Origin: Streptomyces olivaceoviridis
GTDB lineage: Bacteria; Actinomycetota; Actinomycetes; Streptomycetales; Streptomycetaceae
Direction: 5' to 3'
DNA: 62,791 nucleotides
NCBI RefSeq assembly: GCF_014650115.1
Contig: NZ_BMUI01000035.1
Span: 1-62,791 of the forward strand
Part shown: piece after piece, positions 51,938 through 61,774 of the stretch
How the letters are laid out: each line of letters starts with the position of its first letter
Position numbering within the stretch: position 1 is the stretch's first letter
Made by a program: the position numbers and the translations under genes
The notes under the pieces: generated by a model
The model's input: only the letters and a program-made list of their open reading frames with translations
What the model was told of the DNA's origin: nothing
Database searches by the model: none

Positions 51938-51975
51938 GGGCGGCACCCGGGAAGCGGTTCTTCCGGGTGCCGCCC
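51938..51975. terminator. Perfect 13-bp hairpin
   Basis: GGGCGGCACCCGG, 12-nt loop, CCGGGTGCCGCCC, 19 bp after the protease stop. Confidence 0.88.
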
Positions 51976-51989
51976 TACCCTTGTGACCC

Positions 51990-52511
51990 ATGTCCTCGGC
52001 GCCCTTCACCTACGAGCCGGTCGGCGCGACCCGCGACGATCTCACCTTCTGCCCGCCCGGCTTCCACCCCATGCTGGTCCGCACCCGCCTCGGCGAGGGC
52101 CAGGAGGTGTTCCAGCGAGCCGCCGAGGCGGTCCTGACCTGGGAGATGCACCGCGCGCTGGGCGTCGGCATAGACGCCGGCGCCGACCGCGCCGCCCCCG
52201 GAACCGACGTCACCGTCACCCTGGCCGGCGTCATCAAGGCCCCCTGCCGCATCATATGGACGGCCGAGGAACACCGCCGGGCCGGCTGGGCCTACGGCAC
52301 TCTCGAAGGCCACCCCGAGTGCGGCGAGGAGGCCTTCGTGGTCGACCGCACCGGCGACGGCACGGTCTGGCTGACGGTGGCGGCCTTCAGCAAGGCCGCC
52401 AAGTGGTACGCCCGCGCGGGCGGCCCGGCGACCCGCGGACTGCAACACGCGTACGCGCGACGCTGCGGGGCGGTACTGCGGAGGCTGAGCGGGGGGCTGC
52501 CCGAGGCATGA
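51990..52511 (+). CDS. DUF1990 family protein
   Basis: A 173-aa product: FTYEPVGATRDDLTFCPPGF, GQEVFQRAAEAVLTWEMHR, VIKAPCRIIWTAEEHRRAGWAYGTLEGHPECGEEAF and TVWLTVAAFSKAAKWYARAG match the DUF1990 pattern of about 160-180 residues, a small beta-barrel-like family without known function. It stands alone after the terminator. No catalytic residues can be named. Confidence 0.8.
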   Translation: MSSAPFTYEPVGATRDDLTFCPPGFHPMLVRTRLGEGQEVFQRAAEAVLTWEMHRALGVGIDAGADRAAPGTDVTVTLAGVIKAPCRIIWTAEEHRRAGWAYGTLEGHPECGEEAFVVDRTGDGTVWLTVAAFSKAAKWYARAGGPATRGLQHAYARRCGAVLRRLSGGLPEA

Positions 52512-52601
52512 CCGTTCACGAAGGTCGAGATCCGGTCGTCCTGCTGACCGGACCGCCGCTCCGCGTTGCGATCCAGAACGCGGCGGTGTGATGATCCGGC
52601 C

Positions 52602-53150
52602 GTGAACGATCACGGGGGCGACGCCGGATCGCCGGCGAAAATGCCGAGGTCACTGCTGTACGACTATATGAATCCGGTCGCCGCGGACCAGCGGCACACA
52701 ACCGCACCGGAGGCGGCCGAAGGCGTCGGTTTGCCCGAGCGTGACGCAACGCGGACCGAGGCCGCTGAGCGCGGGCGGCACGAGTTCGCGGTCTTGCTGG
52801 GTGAGTTCCGGCGTACGGCCGTGCTGGTCCCCCTCGACCCGGAGACCGGCAGTCCTCTGACAGCCGATTTCAGCGGTGTGCGCTGGTTCTACGCCTTCTC
52901 GAACGAGGGGGCGTTGGCGCGTTTCGCCTTCGCGCGGGGTGAGGGTGACCGGGAGTGGCCGTATCAGCGGTGGCTGGGGGCGCGTCTGCTGGACGCGGCG
53001 GTTCCGGCGGCCGGGGTGCCGTGCGGGGTGGCGCTGGACTGCGCGGACGGGGAGGACGGCATGGTCTTTCCCCCGGTGCGCGGGATCGTGCCGGACGAGG
53101 TGGCGGTGGACGCCTGCGAGGTCGCGGTGAACGAGGGGGAGGGACGGTGA
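52602..53150 (+). CDS. SseB-like protein of a T7SS-type toxin locus
   Basis: About 182 aa. The central part EFAVLLGEFRRTAVLVPLD, then GVRWFYAFSNEGALARFA, resembles the SseB N-terminal domain, common in actinobacterial secretion loci. The C-terminal part ends GIVPDEVAVDACEV. The start is uncertain (GTG 52602 favoured; ATG 52641 possible). Its TGA overlaps the next GTG as GTGA. Probably an accessory or chaperone-like component for the toxin secreted from this operon. Confidence 0.65.
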   Translation: MNDHGGDAGSPAKMPRSLLYDYMNPVAADQRHTTAPEAAEGVGLPERDATRTEAAERGRHEFAVLLGEFRRTAVLVPLDPETGSPLTADFSGVRWFYAFSNEGALARFAFARGEGDREWPYQRWLGARLLDAAVPAAGVPCGVALDCADGEDGMVFPPVRGIVPDEVAVDACEVAVNEGEGR

Positions 53151-53809
53151 CCGGGGGCGGCGGCAAGGATCTGGCGACGCAGGGGCTCGGCCTGATCGCC
53201 AAGGGCCTGACCGAGGCCCTGGGGGAGCTGAGGGAACTCGGCATGGTCGGCGAGGCCGGTGCCGGGCGTGGCTTCTCCGACATCGCCCTGTCCGGACTGG
53301 AGCTGGGCCACGAGGGCCTCACGGACGAGTTCACGTCGTTCTGCGAACGCTGGGAGTGGGGCGTGCGGTCGCTGATCGACGAGGGCAACGGCTTCGCCGC
53401 GAGGACGGGCCTGGCGGCGGGCACCTACTACGAGACCGACCAGTACGTGGAGGGCACCTTCAAGATCGTCACCAACGCGGCCGTCGGCAATCCGTACGCC
53501 TCCGAGGAGGACGTGGAGAAGACGGGCTGGGGTGACATCGCCTCCTCCGGCGCGTACGGCGGGGACGTGGACTACAGCAAGGAGTCCTTCGAGCAGGCAT
53601 GGGACACCAGCAAGCAGGGCTGGAAGGACGCCACCCGCGATGTGCTGACCTCCCGCACCCTGGGACCGGTGCCCGGGGTGAACCCCGAGAACCTGCACAG
53701 CGCGCTGGGCATGTCCGACGAGCGGTACGACCGGCTGGTGGACGACGTCTCCGGGCCCTCGCCCGAGGCACGCGCCCAGGCCGCCGAGCAGCAGCACGGT
53801 GAGGGCTGA
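53147..53809 (+). CDS. WXG100-like helical partner of the Rhs toxin
   Basis: A 220-aa product. Helical N-terminus with FTSFCERWEWGVRSLIDEGN and FAARTGLAAGTYYETDQYVEG, the W-x-W-G turn between helices and a Y-x-x-x-D-like segment reminiscent of ESX secretion signals. The rest is acidic with Gly/Asn-rich turns (VGNPYASEEDVE). It overlaps the following Rhs gene (TGATG). Likely a pre-toxin partner or targeting protein for type VII-like export. Confidence 0.6.
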   Translation: MTGGGGKDLATQGLGLIAKGLTEALGELRELGMVGEAGAGRGFSDIALSGLELGHEGLTDEFTSFCERWEWGVRSLIDEGNGFAARTGLAAGTYYETDQYVEGTFKIVTNAAVGNPYASEEDVEKTGWGDIASSGAYGGDVDYSKESFEQAWDTSKQGWKDATRDVLTSRTLGPVPGVNPENLHSALGMSDERYDRLVDDVSGPSPEARAQAAEQQHGEG

Positions 53810-56800
53810 TGGGGGTCTTCGGTGACATCGGCGACGGCCTGAACAGCGCCCTGGGCTACGGCGAACACCTCTACGACAAGGGCAAGGAGAAGCTCGGCGA
53901 GGCGGTCGACTACGGCACCGACAAGCTGGGCGGGGCACTGGACTACGTCGGCGCCCACGACTGGGCCGACACCGTGGAGGACTGGGGCGACGGGATCGCC
54001 TCCGACCTCGGGGCGACCCCGGGTGAGCAGCAGCTCGGCCAGAGCGAGGAGGCCAACGAACTCGTCCACGGAAACCCGGGCAAGATCCGTGGGAGCGCCA
54101 AGCACCTGCGGGACTTCCACGGCGCGTTCGACAAGGTCGGCCAGGGACTGAAGAAGGTCGACTCCTCCGGCTGGCAGGGCGAGGGCGGCGACGCCTTCCG
54201 GGAGAAGTTCGCCGTGCACCCCGCCAAGTGGGCCCAGGCGGCCGAGGCGTGCGGTACGGCGGCGACCGCGCTGGAGTCGTACGCCGACACCGTCAAGTGG
54301 GCACAAGAACAGGCCAAGGAGGCCGTCGAGCTCTACAAGAAGGGTGTGAAGGCGTCCAAGGACGCGGTGGAGGCGTACGACAAGAAGGCCGACGCCTACA
54401 ACGCCAAGATCAAGGCCGAGGAGGACCCCGGCCCCGAACCGGAGCCCTTCCACGACCCGGGCAAGGCCGACATCCAGGCCGCACACGCCAAGCTCGCCGA
54501 AGCCCGCACACAGCGCAACACCGCCGCCTCGGAGGCCCAGGGCAAGGTCAAGGCCGCCCTGACCCACGCCCCCGCCGAACCCCCGCCCCTGAACCGCCTC
54601 AAGAACGACTTCACCGACCAAGCACTCTCCACCGGCATCGAACTCACCCACTTCGCCGGCGGCGTGGCCAAAGGCACCGCCGGCCTGGTCAACTTCGCGC
54701 GCGGCCTGAACCCCGCCGACCCCTACAACCTCACCCACCCCGCCGCCTACCTGCAGAACGTCAGCATGACGCTCTCCGGCCTGACCTCCACCGCCGCCCA
54801 CCCCGAACGCACCGCGAAGACCATGTGGGACGAAGCCCGCAAGGACCCCTCCGAGTTCGGCGGACGCCTGCTGCCCGAGGTGATCGGCACGAAGGGCACG
54901 GGACTGGCCCGGGGAGGACTGCGGCTCGGGCTGAAGAAGGGCGCGGAGGAAGTCGCGGAGCAGGGAGTGCGCAAGGGTGCCCGGAACGCTGTCGAGGAGG
55001 GCGCGGAGGATGTCTCCCGACGCCCGGTCGACAAGGTCTGCGAGAAGGACCCCGTCGACGTCGCTACCGGCCGCATGCTGCTCCCGCAGATCGACGTCGC
55101 ACTCCCCGGCACACTGTCCCTTGTCGTCAAGCGCCAGTTCGAATCGTCGTACCGGCTCGGTGGCTGGTTCGGTCCAACCTGGTCCTCCACGCTCGACCAG
55201 CGCCTGGAGATCGACCCACAGGGCGTCGTCTACGTCGGCGAGGACGGCCTGGCACTCGCCTACCCGCACCCGGCCCCGGGCCTGCCCACCCTGCCCACCC
55301 ACGGCCCCCGCCTCCCCCTGGACCGCGTGGACGACGGCTACACCCTCACCGACCCCGAGACGGGTCAAGTACGGCACTTCGCCGACCGCTCCGAGAGCCT
55401 GGCCGTACTCGAACAGATCGACGACCGCAACGGCAACTGGATCACCTTCGAGTACGACATCACCGGAGCACCCAGCACGCTCACCCACAGCGGCGGTTAT
55501 CGCCTGCTGGTATCGACCGCCAACGGTCGTGTCACCGCGCTGCGCCTGGCGGGCGCGGCAGCGGACGGCAACGGCCGGGAACTGATCCGTTACGACTACG
55601 CCGACGGCCACCTCACCGAGGTCGTCACACCCCCCGGCCACCCCACCCGCTTCGAGTACGACGAGCGGGGTCGCATCACCTCGTGGTCCGACACGAACGA
55701 CAGTCACTTCACCTACGACTACGACGACGAGGACCGCTGCACCCATCAGTCCGGCGCCGCCGGACACCTGGCCTCGGCCTTCACCTACGCGCCAGCGGAT
55801 CCCGGCACCGGTGAGCACACCACGACCGTCACCGATTCACACGGCCACACCACCCACTACCTGATCAATCGCCGGTGCCAGGTCATCGCCGAGACCAACG
55901 CTATGGGCGCCACCACCCGTTACACCCACGACCGTTACAACCGCCTGCTGTCCGCGACGGACCCACTGGGCCACACGACGACGTTCGAGTACGACGCCGC
56001 CGGCAACCTCACGCGGGTTGTCCGCCCGGACGGCCGCGAGGCACGGGCGGAGTACAACGACCTCGGCCTGCCGGTGAAGGTCGTGAACCCGGACGGCACG
56101 GTGATCCGCCAGACCTACGACGAGCGAGGCAACCGCACGTCGGTCACGGACCCGGCGGGCCAGACGACCCGGTTCACACACGACGAGGCCGGCCATCTGA
56201 CGTCGGTGACGGATGCCCTGGGTCACACGACGACGGTCGTCTGCGACCGCTCCGGTCTACCGGTGGGCACAGCGGATCCGCTGGGGGCAGTGACCCGCTA
56301 TGAACGAGACGCGCTCGGCCACCCGACCACCATCACGGACCCTGCCGGCGCCACGACACGGCTGGAATGGTCCACGAAAGGGCACCTGACCCGTCGCACG
56401 GCCCCGGACGGCACGACGGAGACGTGGACGTACGACGGCGAGGGAAACCGCACGAGCCACACGGACCCGCTCGGCGGGGTCAGCCGCTACGAGTACACCC
56501 ACTTCGACCTGCTGACGGCCCGCACGGGCCCGGACGGCGTCCGCTACGAATTCGACCACGACACGGAACTACGCCTGACGAAGGTCACGAACCCGCAGGG
56601 CCTCACTTGGACGTACGAGTACGACGCGGCCGGCCGCCTGGTGGCGGAGACGGACTTCGACGACCGCACGCTGACGTACGAGTACGATCCGGCGGGCCGC
56701 CTGGTCGCGCGGCGCAACGCCCTCGGCCAGGAGGTGACCTTCGAGCGGAACGAACTCGGCCAAGTGCTGCGAAAGAACGTGGCAGGCCGGGTCACGACGT

Positions 56801-58500
56801 ACGCCTACGATCTCACCGACCAACTCGCCCAGGCGGTGGGCCCGGACGGCACAACACTGATCTTGCTGCGAGACCGCCACGGCCGCCTGCACTCCGAGAG
56901 TGTCAACGGCCGCACGGTGGCCTATACCTACGACGCCTTGGGCCGCCGCACGGGCCGCACCACCCCGACCGGGGCCAGGACGACATGGTCGTACGACCCG
57001 GCAGGCCGTCGTACAAGCATGGTGGCGTCGGGCCGGCCGATCGACTTCACGTATGACGAGGCGGGCCGCGAGCTGACCCGCCACATAGGCGCCACGGTCA
57101 CCCTGAATCACACTTTCGACGTCAGGGGCCGCCTCACGAGTCAGTCGGTAACCGGCGTCGGGGGCCACAGACTCCAGTACCGGACGTACGCCTACCGCGC
57201 CGACGGCAACCTGATCGGCATGGACGACCACCTGTCCGGCACCCGCCGCTTCGACCTCGACGCGGCCGGCCGGGTGACGGCAGTACACGCGGCCGGCTGG
57301 ACGGAGCGGTACACGTACGACGAGGCGGGCAACCAGACCCAGGCGTCATGGCAGTCGGCCCACCCGGGCCAAGAGGCGACTGGGCCGCGCAGCTACATGG
57401 GCACCCGCATCACCCGAGCCGGCAACGTCCGTTACGAACACGACGCACTGGGCCGCATCACCCTCCGCCAGAGGACCCGCCTGTCCCGCAAACCCGACAC
57501 CTGGCGCTACGAATGGGATGCCGAGGACCAACTGACAGCGGTGGTGACCCCGGACGGCACGCGCTGGCGCTACACCTACGACCCCCTGGGCCGCCGCACG
57601 GCGAAGCTCCGATTGGCCGAGGACGGCGAAACGGTGGTGGAGCGGGTGGACTTCACCTGGGACGGCACAACCCTCTGCGAACAGACGACGACGTCCGCCG
57701 ACCTCCCCCACCCGGTCACCCTCACCTGGGACCACCAGGGCCTGCGCCCGCTCTCCCAGACGGAACGCATCACCGCGGCCAACGCTCCACAGCAGGAAAT
57801 CGACTCCCGCTTCTTCGCCATCGTCACCGACCTGGTCGGCACCCCGAGCGAACTGATCGACGAACAGGGCGACATCGCCTGGCGCACCCGCAGCACCCTG
57901 TGGGGAACAACGGCATGGTCGGCGAACAGCAGCACCTACACCCCCTTACGCTTCCCGGGCCAGTACTACGACCCGGAAACCGGCCTCCACTACAACTACT
58001 TCCGGCACTACGACCCCGAAACGGCCCGGTATCTCACACCGGACCCCCTCGGACTCGCGCCCGCACCCAACCCGGCCACGTACGTGCACAACCCGCACAG
58101 CTGGACCGATTCGCTGGGCCTCGCGCCTGACGCCTGCCGTAAGTTGGGATTGTCACCGGCCGCGCAACGAGCCATTGAAAAATTCGAAAACATAAGGAAG
58201 GACCCACTTGGCGATGTGAACTCGCAACCGAATCACAACCACTATGACGCGGCCAGGCGAGAGGCAAGCGGCGAAGTAGTCGCCCGGAAAGCTGACGGAA
58301 CACCGTTCGATCACATCGCGGAATTGAAACAGGCGCGGGACGGCTTGGACAGGGCACGGAGAGTTCTGGAACGTGAGATTGAGGGCCCTCCGGAAACGCT
58401 GACTGACCGGGGAGTCGAGGTCTTGATCGCCAAGCGCAAGGAGGTAATCGGAGAGCTTGACCGTCTCAACGGATTCCTGCATTCGATCGGACATCGCTAG
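53809..58500 (+). CDS. Rhs/YD-repeat polymorphic toxin with WXG-like N-terminus
   Basis: A 1,563-aa protein. Residues ~85-200: WXG-type helical hairpin (SSGWQGEGGDAFREKF, W122-x-G124). Residues ~405-430: KVCEKDPVDVATGRML, opening a DUF6531 domain. Residues ~540-1340: many YD/Rhs repeats (YDERGNRTSVTDPAG, YDAAGRLVAETDF and others). Residues ~1380-1415: Rhs core RFPGQYYDPETGLHYNY and RYLTPDPLGLAP. The C-terminal ~120 residues are a separate tip (PNHNHYDAARREASGEVV, PFDHIAELKQARDGLD, LDRLNGFLHS) resembling the type-28 polymorphic toxin family. The tip DNA is visibly richer in A/T than the repeats. A TTA codon at 57946-57948 implies bldA-dependent translation. It acts after cell contact or secretion against competitors. 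Confidence 0.88.
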   Translation: MGVFGDIGDGLNSALGYGEHLYDKGKEKLGEAVDYGTDKLGGALDYVGAHDWADTVEDWGDGIASDLGATPGEQQLGQSEEANELVHGNPGKIRGSAKHLRDFHGAFDKVGQGLKKVDSSGWQGEGGDAFREKFAVHPAKWAQAAEACGTAATALESYADTVKWAQEQAKEAVELYKKGVKASKDAVEAYDKKADAYNAKIKAEEDPGPEPEPFHDPGKADIQAAHAKLAEARTQRNTAASEAQGKVKAALTHAPAEPPPLNRLKNDFTDQALSTGIELTHFAGGVAKGTAGLVNFARGLNPADPYNLTHPAAYLQNVSMTLSGLTSTAAHPERTAKTMWDEARKDPSEFGGRLLPEVIGTKGTGLARGGLRLGLKKGAEEVAEQGVRKGARNAVEEGAEDVSRRPVDKVCEKDPVDVATGRMLLPQIDVALPGTLSLVVKRQFESSYRLGGWFGPTWSSTLDQRLEIDPQGVVYVGEDGLALAYPHPAPGLPTLPTHGPRLPLDRVDDGYTLTDPETGQVRHFADRSESLAVLEQIDDRNGNWITFEYDITGAPSTLTHSGGYRLLVSTANGRVTALRLAGAAADGNGRELIRYDYADGHLTEVVTPPGHPTRFEYDERGRITSWSDTNDSHFTYDYDDEDRCTHQSGAAGHLASAFTYAPADPGTGEHTTTVTDSHGHTTHYLINRRCQVIAETNAMGATTRYTHDRYNRLLSATDPLGHTTTFEYDAAGNLTRVVRPDGREARAEYNDLGLPVKVVNPDGTVIRQTYDERGNRTSVTDPAGQTTRFTHDEAGHLTSVTDALGHTTTVVCDRSGLPVGTADPLGAVTRYERDALGHPTTITDPAGATTRLEWSTKGHLTRRTAPDGTTETWTYDGEGNRTSHTDPLGGVSRYEYTHFDLLTARTGPDGVRYEFDHDTELRLTKVTNPQGLTWTYEYDAAGRLVAETDFDDRTLTYEYDPAGRLVARRNALGQEVTFERNELGQVLRKNVAGRVTTYAYDLTDQLAQAVGPDGTTLILLRDRHGRLHSESVNGRTVAYTYDALGRRTGRTTPTGARTTWSYDPAGRRTSMVASGRPIDFTYDEAGRELTRHIGATVTLNHTFDVRGRLTSQSVTGVGGHRLQYRTYAYRADGNLIGMDDHLSGTRRFDLDAAGRVTAVHAAGWTERYTYDEAGNQTQASWQSAHPGQEATGPRSYMGTRITRAGNVRYEHDALGRITLRQRTRLSRKPDTWRYEWDAEDQLTAVVTPDGTRWRYTYDPLGRRTAKLRLAEDGETVVERVDFTWDGTTLCEQTTTSADLPHPVTLTWDHQGLRPLSQTERITAANAPQQEIDSRFFAIVTDLVGTPSELIDEQGDIAWRTRSTLWGTTAWSANSSTYTPLRFPGQYYDPETGLHYNYFRHYDPETARYLTPDPLGLAPAPNPATYVHNPHSWTDSLGLAPDACRKLGLSPAAQRAIEKFENIRKDPLGDVNSQPNHNHYDAARREASGEVVARKADGTPFDHIAELKQARDGLDRARRVLEREIEGPPETLTDRGVEVLIAKRKEVIGELDRLNGFLHSIGHR

Positions 58501-58509
58501 GCTACTGGA

Positions 58510-58941
58510 ATGGAGGAGATCATGCTCTCGGAGTTGATTGACAAAAGCAGGTCGATCGAGGAACTGGAGGGGGATCGATGGCCCGATCCTCCGGGGGACA
58601 GCACGACCTTGGTGCGCAGCGTTCACGATTTGAGGAGGCGAGCCATCAAAGATCTCGACGTGGAGGGACTACGTCGGCTGATCGCGCAAGATGTCGGCCT
58701 TCATTGGCTCCTTCCCGTTGCTCTGGACTTCCTGCGCGAAACGGCGCCGCAGGAAGCGGCAGGCGGCTGGTACGACGACGACTTGCTTTCGGCGGCATTG
58801 ACGCGAAAGGAGTCAGTATGGAGGAATGCACCGGAACTCGCACGTCACCTTGATGACACAGTGCGCATGCTCACCGACCTCTCGCCTTACGTTCAGAGGG
58901 AGGTGGAAGAATTCCGAGCCACTCTGTCGGACGTGCTGTGA
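58510..58941 (+). CDS. Immunity protein for the adjacent toxin (CdiI-like)
   Basis: A 143-aa acidic helical protein starting 10 bp after the toxin gene: RSIEELEGDRWPDPPGD, STTLVRSVHDLRRRAIKDL, VEGLRRLIAQDVGLHWLLPVALDFLR. This matches the contact-dependent-inhibition immunity family (S-I-x-x-L-E...L-R-R-x-x-I-x-x-L-x-x-E-x-L-R-x-L-I-x-Q). Composition matches the toxin tip rather than the Rhs repeats, consistent with the two being exchanged as a cassette. It has no TTA codon, unlike the toxin gene. ATG 58522, just after GGAGGAG, is an alternative start. Confidence 0.75.
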   Translation: MEEIMLSELIDKSRSIEELEGDRWPDPPGDSTTLVRSVHDLRRRAIKDLDVEGLRRLIAQDVGLHWLLPVALDFLRETAPQEAAGGWYDDDLLSAALTRKESVWRNAPELARHLDDTVRMLTDLSPYVQREVEEFRATLSDVL

Positions 58942-59095
58942 GCGCTTACGCATTATCCGCGCCTGAGCAGCCGCTTCAGGTCCGTCACCACACTGCCTTG
59001 TCCGCGTAGGTCTCCCGTGCACGGGCCAGGAACCCTGACGGAGGCCGGTGCCAGGTCGCCCACATCCGCGTCCCGCCCCCGGCTCCCTGGAGGGA

Positions 59096-59145
59096 GGCAG
59101 GACGGGAAGCGGAGTGCTCACCGGTAGCAGAGGGCCTGTCCTGCC
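59096..59145. terminator. Possible long-loop hairpin beyond glgP
   Basis: GGCAGGAC (59096-59103) pairs with GTCCTGCC (59138-59145) around a 34-nt loop, 10 bp past the glgP stop. The large loop makes this weak. The spacer 58942-59155 holds no gene. Confidence 0.3.
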
Positions 59146-59155
59146 GCGTCGTTCC

Positions 59156-61774
59156 TCACCGCAACACCATCCCCGCCCCCTCCACCACCTCCCCCGACGG
59201 CACCGTCACCAGGCCGAGTTCCGCGGCGGAGGACAGCAGGGGGTGGGTGGGGAGGATGCGGACCGTGTAGCCGTAGGGGCCGGTGCGGTCCAGGGAGAGG
59301 GGGCCCTCGTAGAGGAGGCGGCCCTCCAGGTCGGGGGTGCCGGCCGGCTTCAGGGGGACCACCGTGGCGTCCGTGATGCGGTCCTCCGCGTCCACCCGCC
59401 CGGACACCGCCTGCACCTCCACGTCGTCCGGGCCCAGTTCACCCAGGCCGACCCGCACCCGCAGGCCCACCGTGCCGCCCAGTTCCGCCGTGGCCGTCGT
59501 CGCCGTCGTCTCGACGTGGTCGACGCTCACCCCCGGCCAGGCGGCCCGCACCCGCGCCTTCCACTCGGCGAGGTCCCGGGCCGTGTCGGGAGTCAGCGCG
59601 CGGTGCGCCCGCGCGGCGGGGGCGTAGAGCCGGTCGACGTACTCCCGGACCATGCGGCCGGCCAGCACCTTCGGGCCGAGCAGGGACAGGGTCTGGCGGA
59701 CCATCTCGATCCAGCGGTCGGGCAGACCGGCGCGCCCGCGCTCGTAGAAGCGGGGCGTGATCCGCTGCTCCAGCAGGTCGTACAGAGCGGCGGCCTCGAT
59801 GTCGTCCCGCCGGTCGGGGTCGGTGCCGGAGCCGTCCGCGGTCGGGATGGCCCAGCCGAAGTCCGGCTGGAACCACTCGTCCCACCAGCCGTCCAGGACC
59901 GAGAGGTTGAGGCAGCCGTTCAGCGCCGCCTTCATGCCGGAGGTGCCGCAGGCCTCCAGGGGGCGCAGCGGGTTGTTCAGCCAGATGTCGCAGCCCGGGT
60001 AGAGCTTCTGCGCCATCGCCATGCCGTAGTCGGGGAGGAAGACGATCCGGTGGCGGACCCGCGGGTCGTCGGCGAAGCGGACCAGCTCCTGCACCAGGCG
60101 TTTGCCGCCGTCGTCCGCCGGGTGCGCCTTGCCCGCGACCACGATCTGCACCGGGCGCTCCGGGTGCAGCAGCAGCTCCATCAGGCGGTCGCGGTCGCGG
60201 AGCATCAGCGTCAGGCGTTTGTACGACGGGACGCGGCGCGCGAAGCCGATCGTCAGGACGTCCGGGTCCAGCACCCCGTCGATCCAGCCCAACTCGGCAT
60301 TCCCCGCGCCCCGTTGCCGCCACGACGCCCGCAGCCGCTCCCGTACCTCCAGCACCAGCTGCTCGCGCAGGGTGCGGCGCAGCTCGAAGATCTCCTGGTC
60401 CGGGATGTCCGCGACCGCGTCCCAGCGCTCGGAGCGGCCGACGCTCAGCGCGTCCTCGGCCCGCTGGACGCCGATCTGCCGGACGCCGAGCCGCAGCACC
60501 TCCGGCGCCACCCAGGTCGGCGCGTGCACTCCGTTGGTCACGGAGGTGATCGGCACCTCCTCGGCGTCGAATCCCGGCCACAGTCCGGCGAACATGTTCC
60601 GGCTGACCTGCCCGTGCAGCAGCGACACCCCGTTGGCCCGCTGGGCCAGCCGCAGCCCCATCACGGCCATGTTGAACAGGTTCGGCTCGCCGCCCGGGTA
60701 GGTCTCCATGCCCAGCGCCAGGACGCGCTGCACCTCGATGCCGGGCAGTTCGGCGTCCGGTCCGAAGTGCCGGCCCACCAGCTCCCGGTCGAAGCGGTCG
60801 ATGCCGGCCGGGACGGGGGTGTGCGTGGTGAACACCGTTCCGCCCCGCACGGCCTCCAGGGCCGAGTCGAAGTCCAGCTCGTCGGCGCACAGTTCGGCGA
60901 TCCGCTCCAGGCCGAGGAAGCCCGCGTGCCCCTCGTTGGTGTGGAACACCTCCGGCTCCGGGTGCCCGGTGAGCCGGCAGTACGTCCGTACGGCCCGCAC
61001 ACCTCCTATGCCGAGCAGCATCTCCTGGAGCAGCCGGTGCTCGCTGCCGCCGCCGTAGAGCCGGTCGGTCACCCCGCGTTCGCCGAGCTCGTTCTCCTCC
61101 ACGTCCGAGTCGAGCAGCAGCAGCGGCACCCGGCCCACCTGCGCGAGCCAGATCCGGGCGCGCAGCGCCTTGCCGCCGGGCAGCGCGAGGGAGACCTGCG
61201 CCGGGGTGCCGTCGGCCTCCTTCAGCTGGGTGAGCGGCAGTTCGTTCGGGTCGAGCACCGGGTAGTGCTCCTGCTGCCAGCCGTCCCGGGAGAGGGTCTG
61301 CCGGAAGTACCCGTGCCGGTACAGCAGCCCCACCCCGATCAGCGGCACCCCGAGGTCGCTGGCCGCCTTCAGGTGGTCGCCGGCGAGGATGCCGAGGCCG
61401 CCGGAGTACTGCGGGAGCGCGGCCGTGATGCCGAACTCGGGCGAGAAGTAGGCGACGGCGGCGGGCAGGCCGTCGGCCTGTTCCTGGTACCAGCGGTCGC
61501 CGGTGAGGTAGTCGTCGAGGTCGTCGGCGGCGGCGGTGAGGCGGCGCAGGAACCGCCGGTCCCCGGCCAGCTCGGCCAGCCTGGCCGGCCGTACGCTGCC
61601 GAGCAGCCGCACCGGGTCGCCGCCGGCCCCGGCCCAGCCCTCGGGGCTGACGGACTGGAACAGGTCGCGCGTTTCGGCGTGCCAGGACCAGCGCAGATTC
61701 CGCGCCAGGTCGCTCAGGGGCCGCAGGGGGTCGGGGAGTACGGGACGGACGGTGAACCGACGGATCGCCTTCAC
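59156..61774 (-). CDS. glgP: Alpha-glucan phosphorylase (GT35)
   Basis: An 872-aa protein. N-terminal DUF3417-type domain (LSDLARNLRWSWHAETRDLF), then the phosphorylase body: YFSPEFGITAALPQYSGGLG, HTNEGHAGFLGLERI, VFTTHTPVPAGIDRF, SVTNGVHAPTW, FARRVPSYKR, and the PLP-lysine segment ACGTSGMKAALNG (Lys near residue 615). It releases glucose-1-phosphate from, or with GlgE metabolism acts on, alpha-1,4-glucans. It is divergent from glgE across a 333-bp region, the known Streptomyces arrangement linking storage glucan breakdown and maltose-1-phosphate metabolism. Confidence 0.95.
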   Translation of the reverse strand: MKAIRRFTVRPVLPDPLRPLSDLARNLRWSWHAETRDLFQSVSPEGWAGAGGDPVRLLGSVRPARLAELAGDRRFLRRLTAAADDLDDYLTGDRWYQEQADGLPAAVAYFSPEFGITAALPQYSGGLGILAGDHLKAASDLGVPLIGVGLLYRHGYFRQTLSRDGWQQEHYPVLDPNELPLTQLKEADGTPAQVSLALPGGKALRARIWLAQVGRVPLLLLDSDVEENELGERGVTDRLYGGGSEHRLLQEMLLGIGGVRAVRTYCRLTGHPEPEVFHTNEGHAGFLGLERIAELCADELDFDSALEAVRGGTVFTTHTPVPAGIDRFDRELVGRHFGPDAELPGIEVQRVLALGMETYPGGEPNLFNMAVMGLRLAQRANGVSLLHGQVSRNMFAGLWPGFDAEEVPITSVTNGVHAPTWVAPEVLRLGVRQIGVQRAEDALSVGRSERWDAVADIPDQEIFELRRTLREQLVLEVRERLRASWRQRGAGNAELGWIDGVLDPDVLTIGFARRVPSYKRLTLMLRDRDRLMELLLHPERPVQIVVAGKAHPADDGGKRLVQELVRFADDPRVRHRIVFLPDYGMAMAQKLYPGCDIWLNNPLRPLEACGTSGMKAALNGCLNLSVLDGWWDEWFQPDFGWAIPTADGSGTDPDRRDDIEAAALYDLLEQRITPRFYERGRAGLPDRWIEMVRQTLSLLGPKVLAGRMVREYVDRLYAPAARAHRALTPDTARDLAEWKARVRAAWPGVSVDHVETTATTATAELGGTVGLRVRVGLGELGPDDVEVQAVSGRVDAEDRITDATVVPLKPAGTPDLEGRLLYEGPLSLDRTGPYGYTVRILPTHPLLSSAAELGLVTVPSGEVVEGAGMVLR

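Noticed and set aside
56000..57800. Possible recent DNA repeats within the Rhs gene
   Set aside because: The repetition is at protein level (YD repeats). Nucleotide copies are diverged and need no separate repeat or recombination feature.
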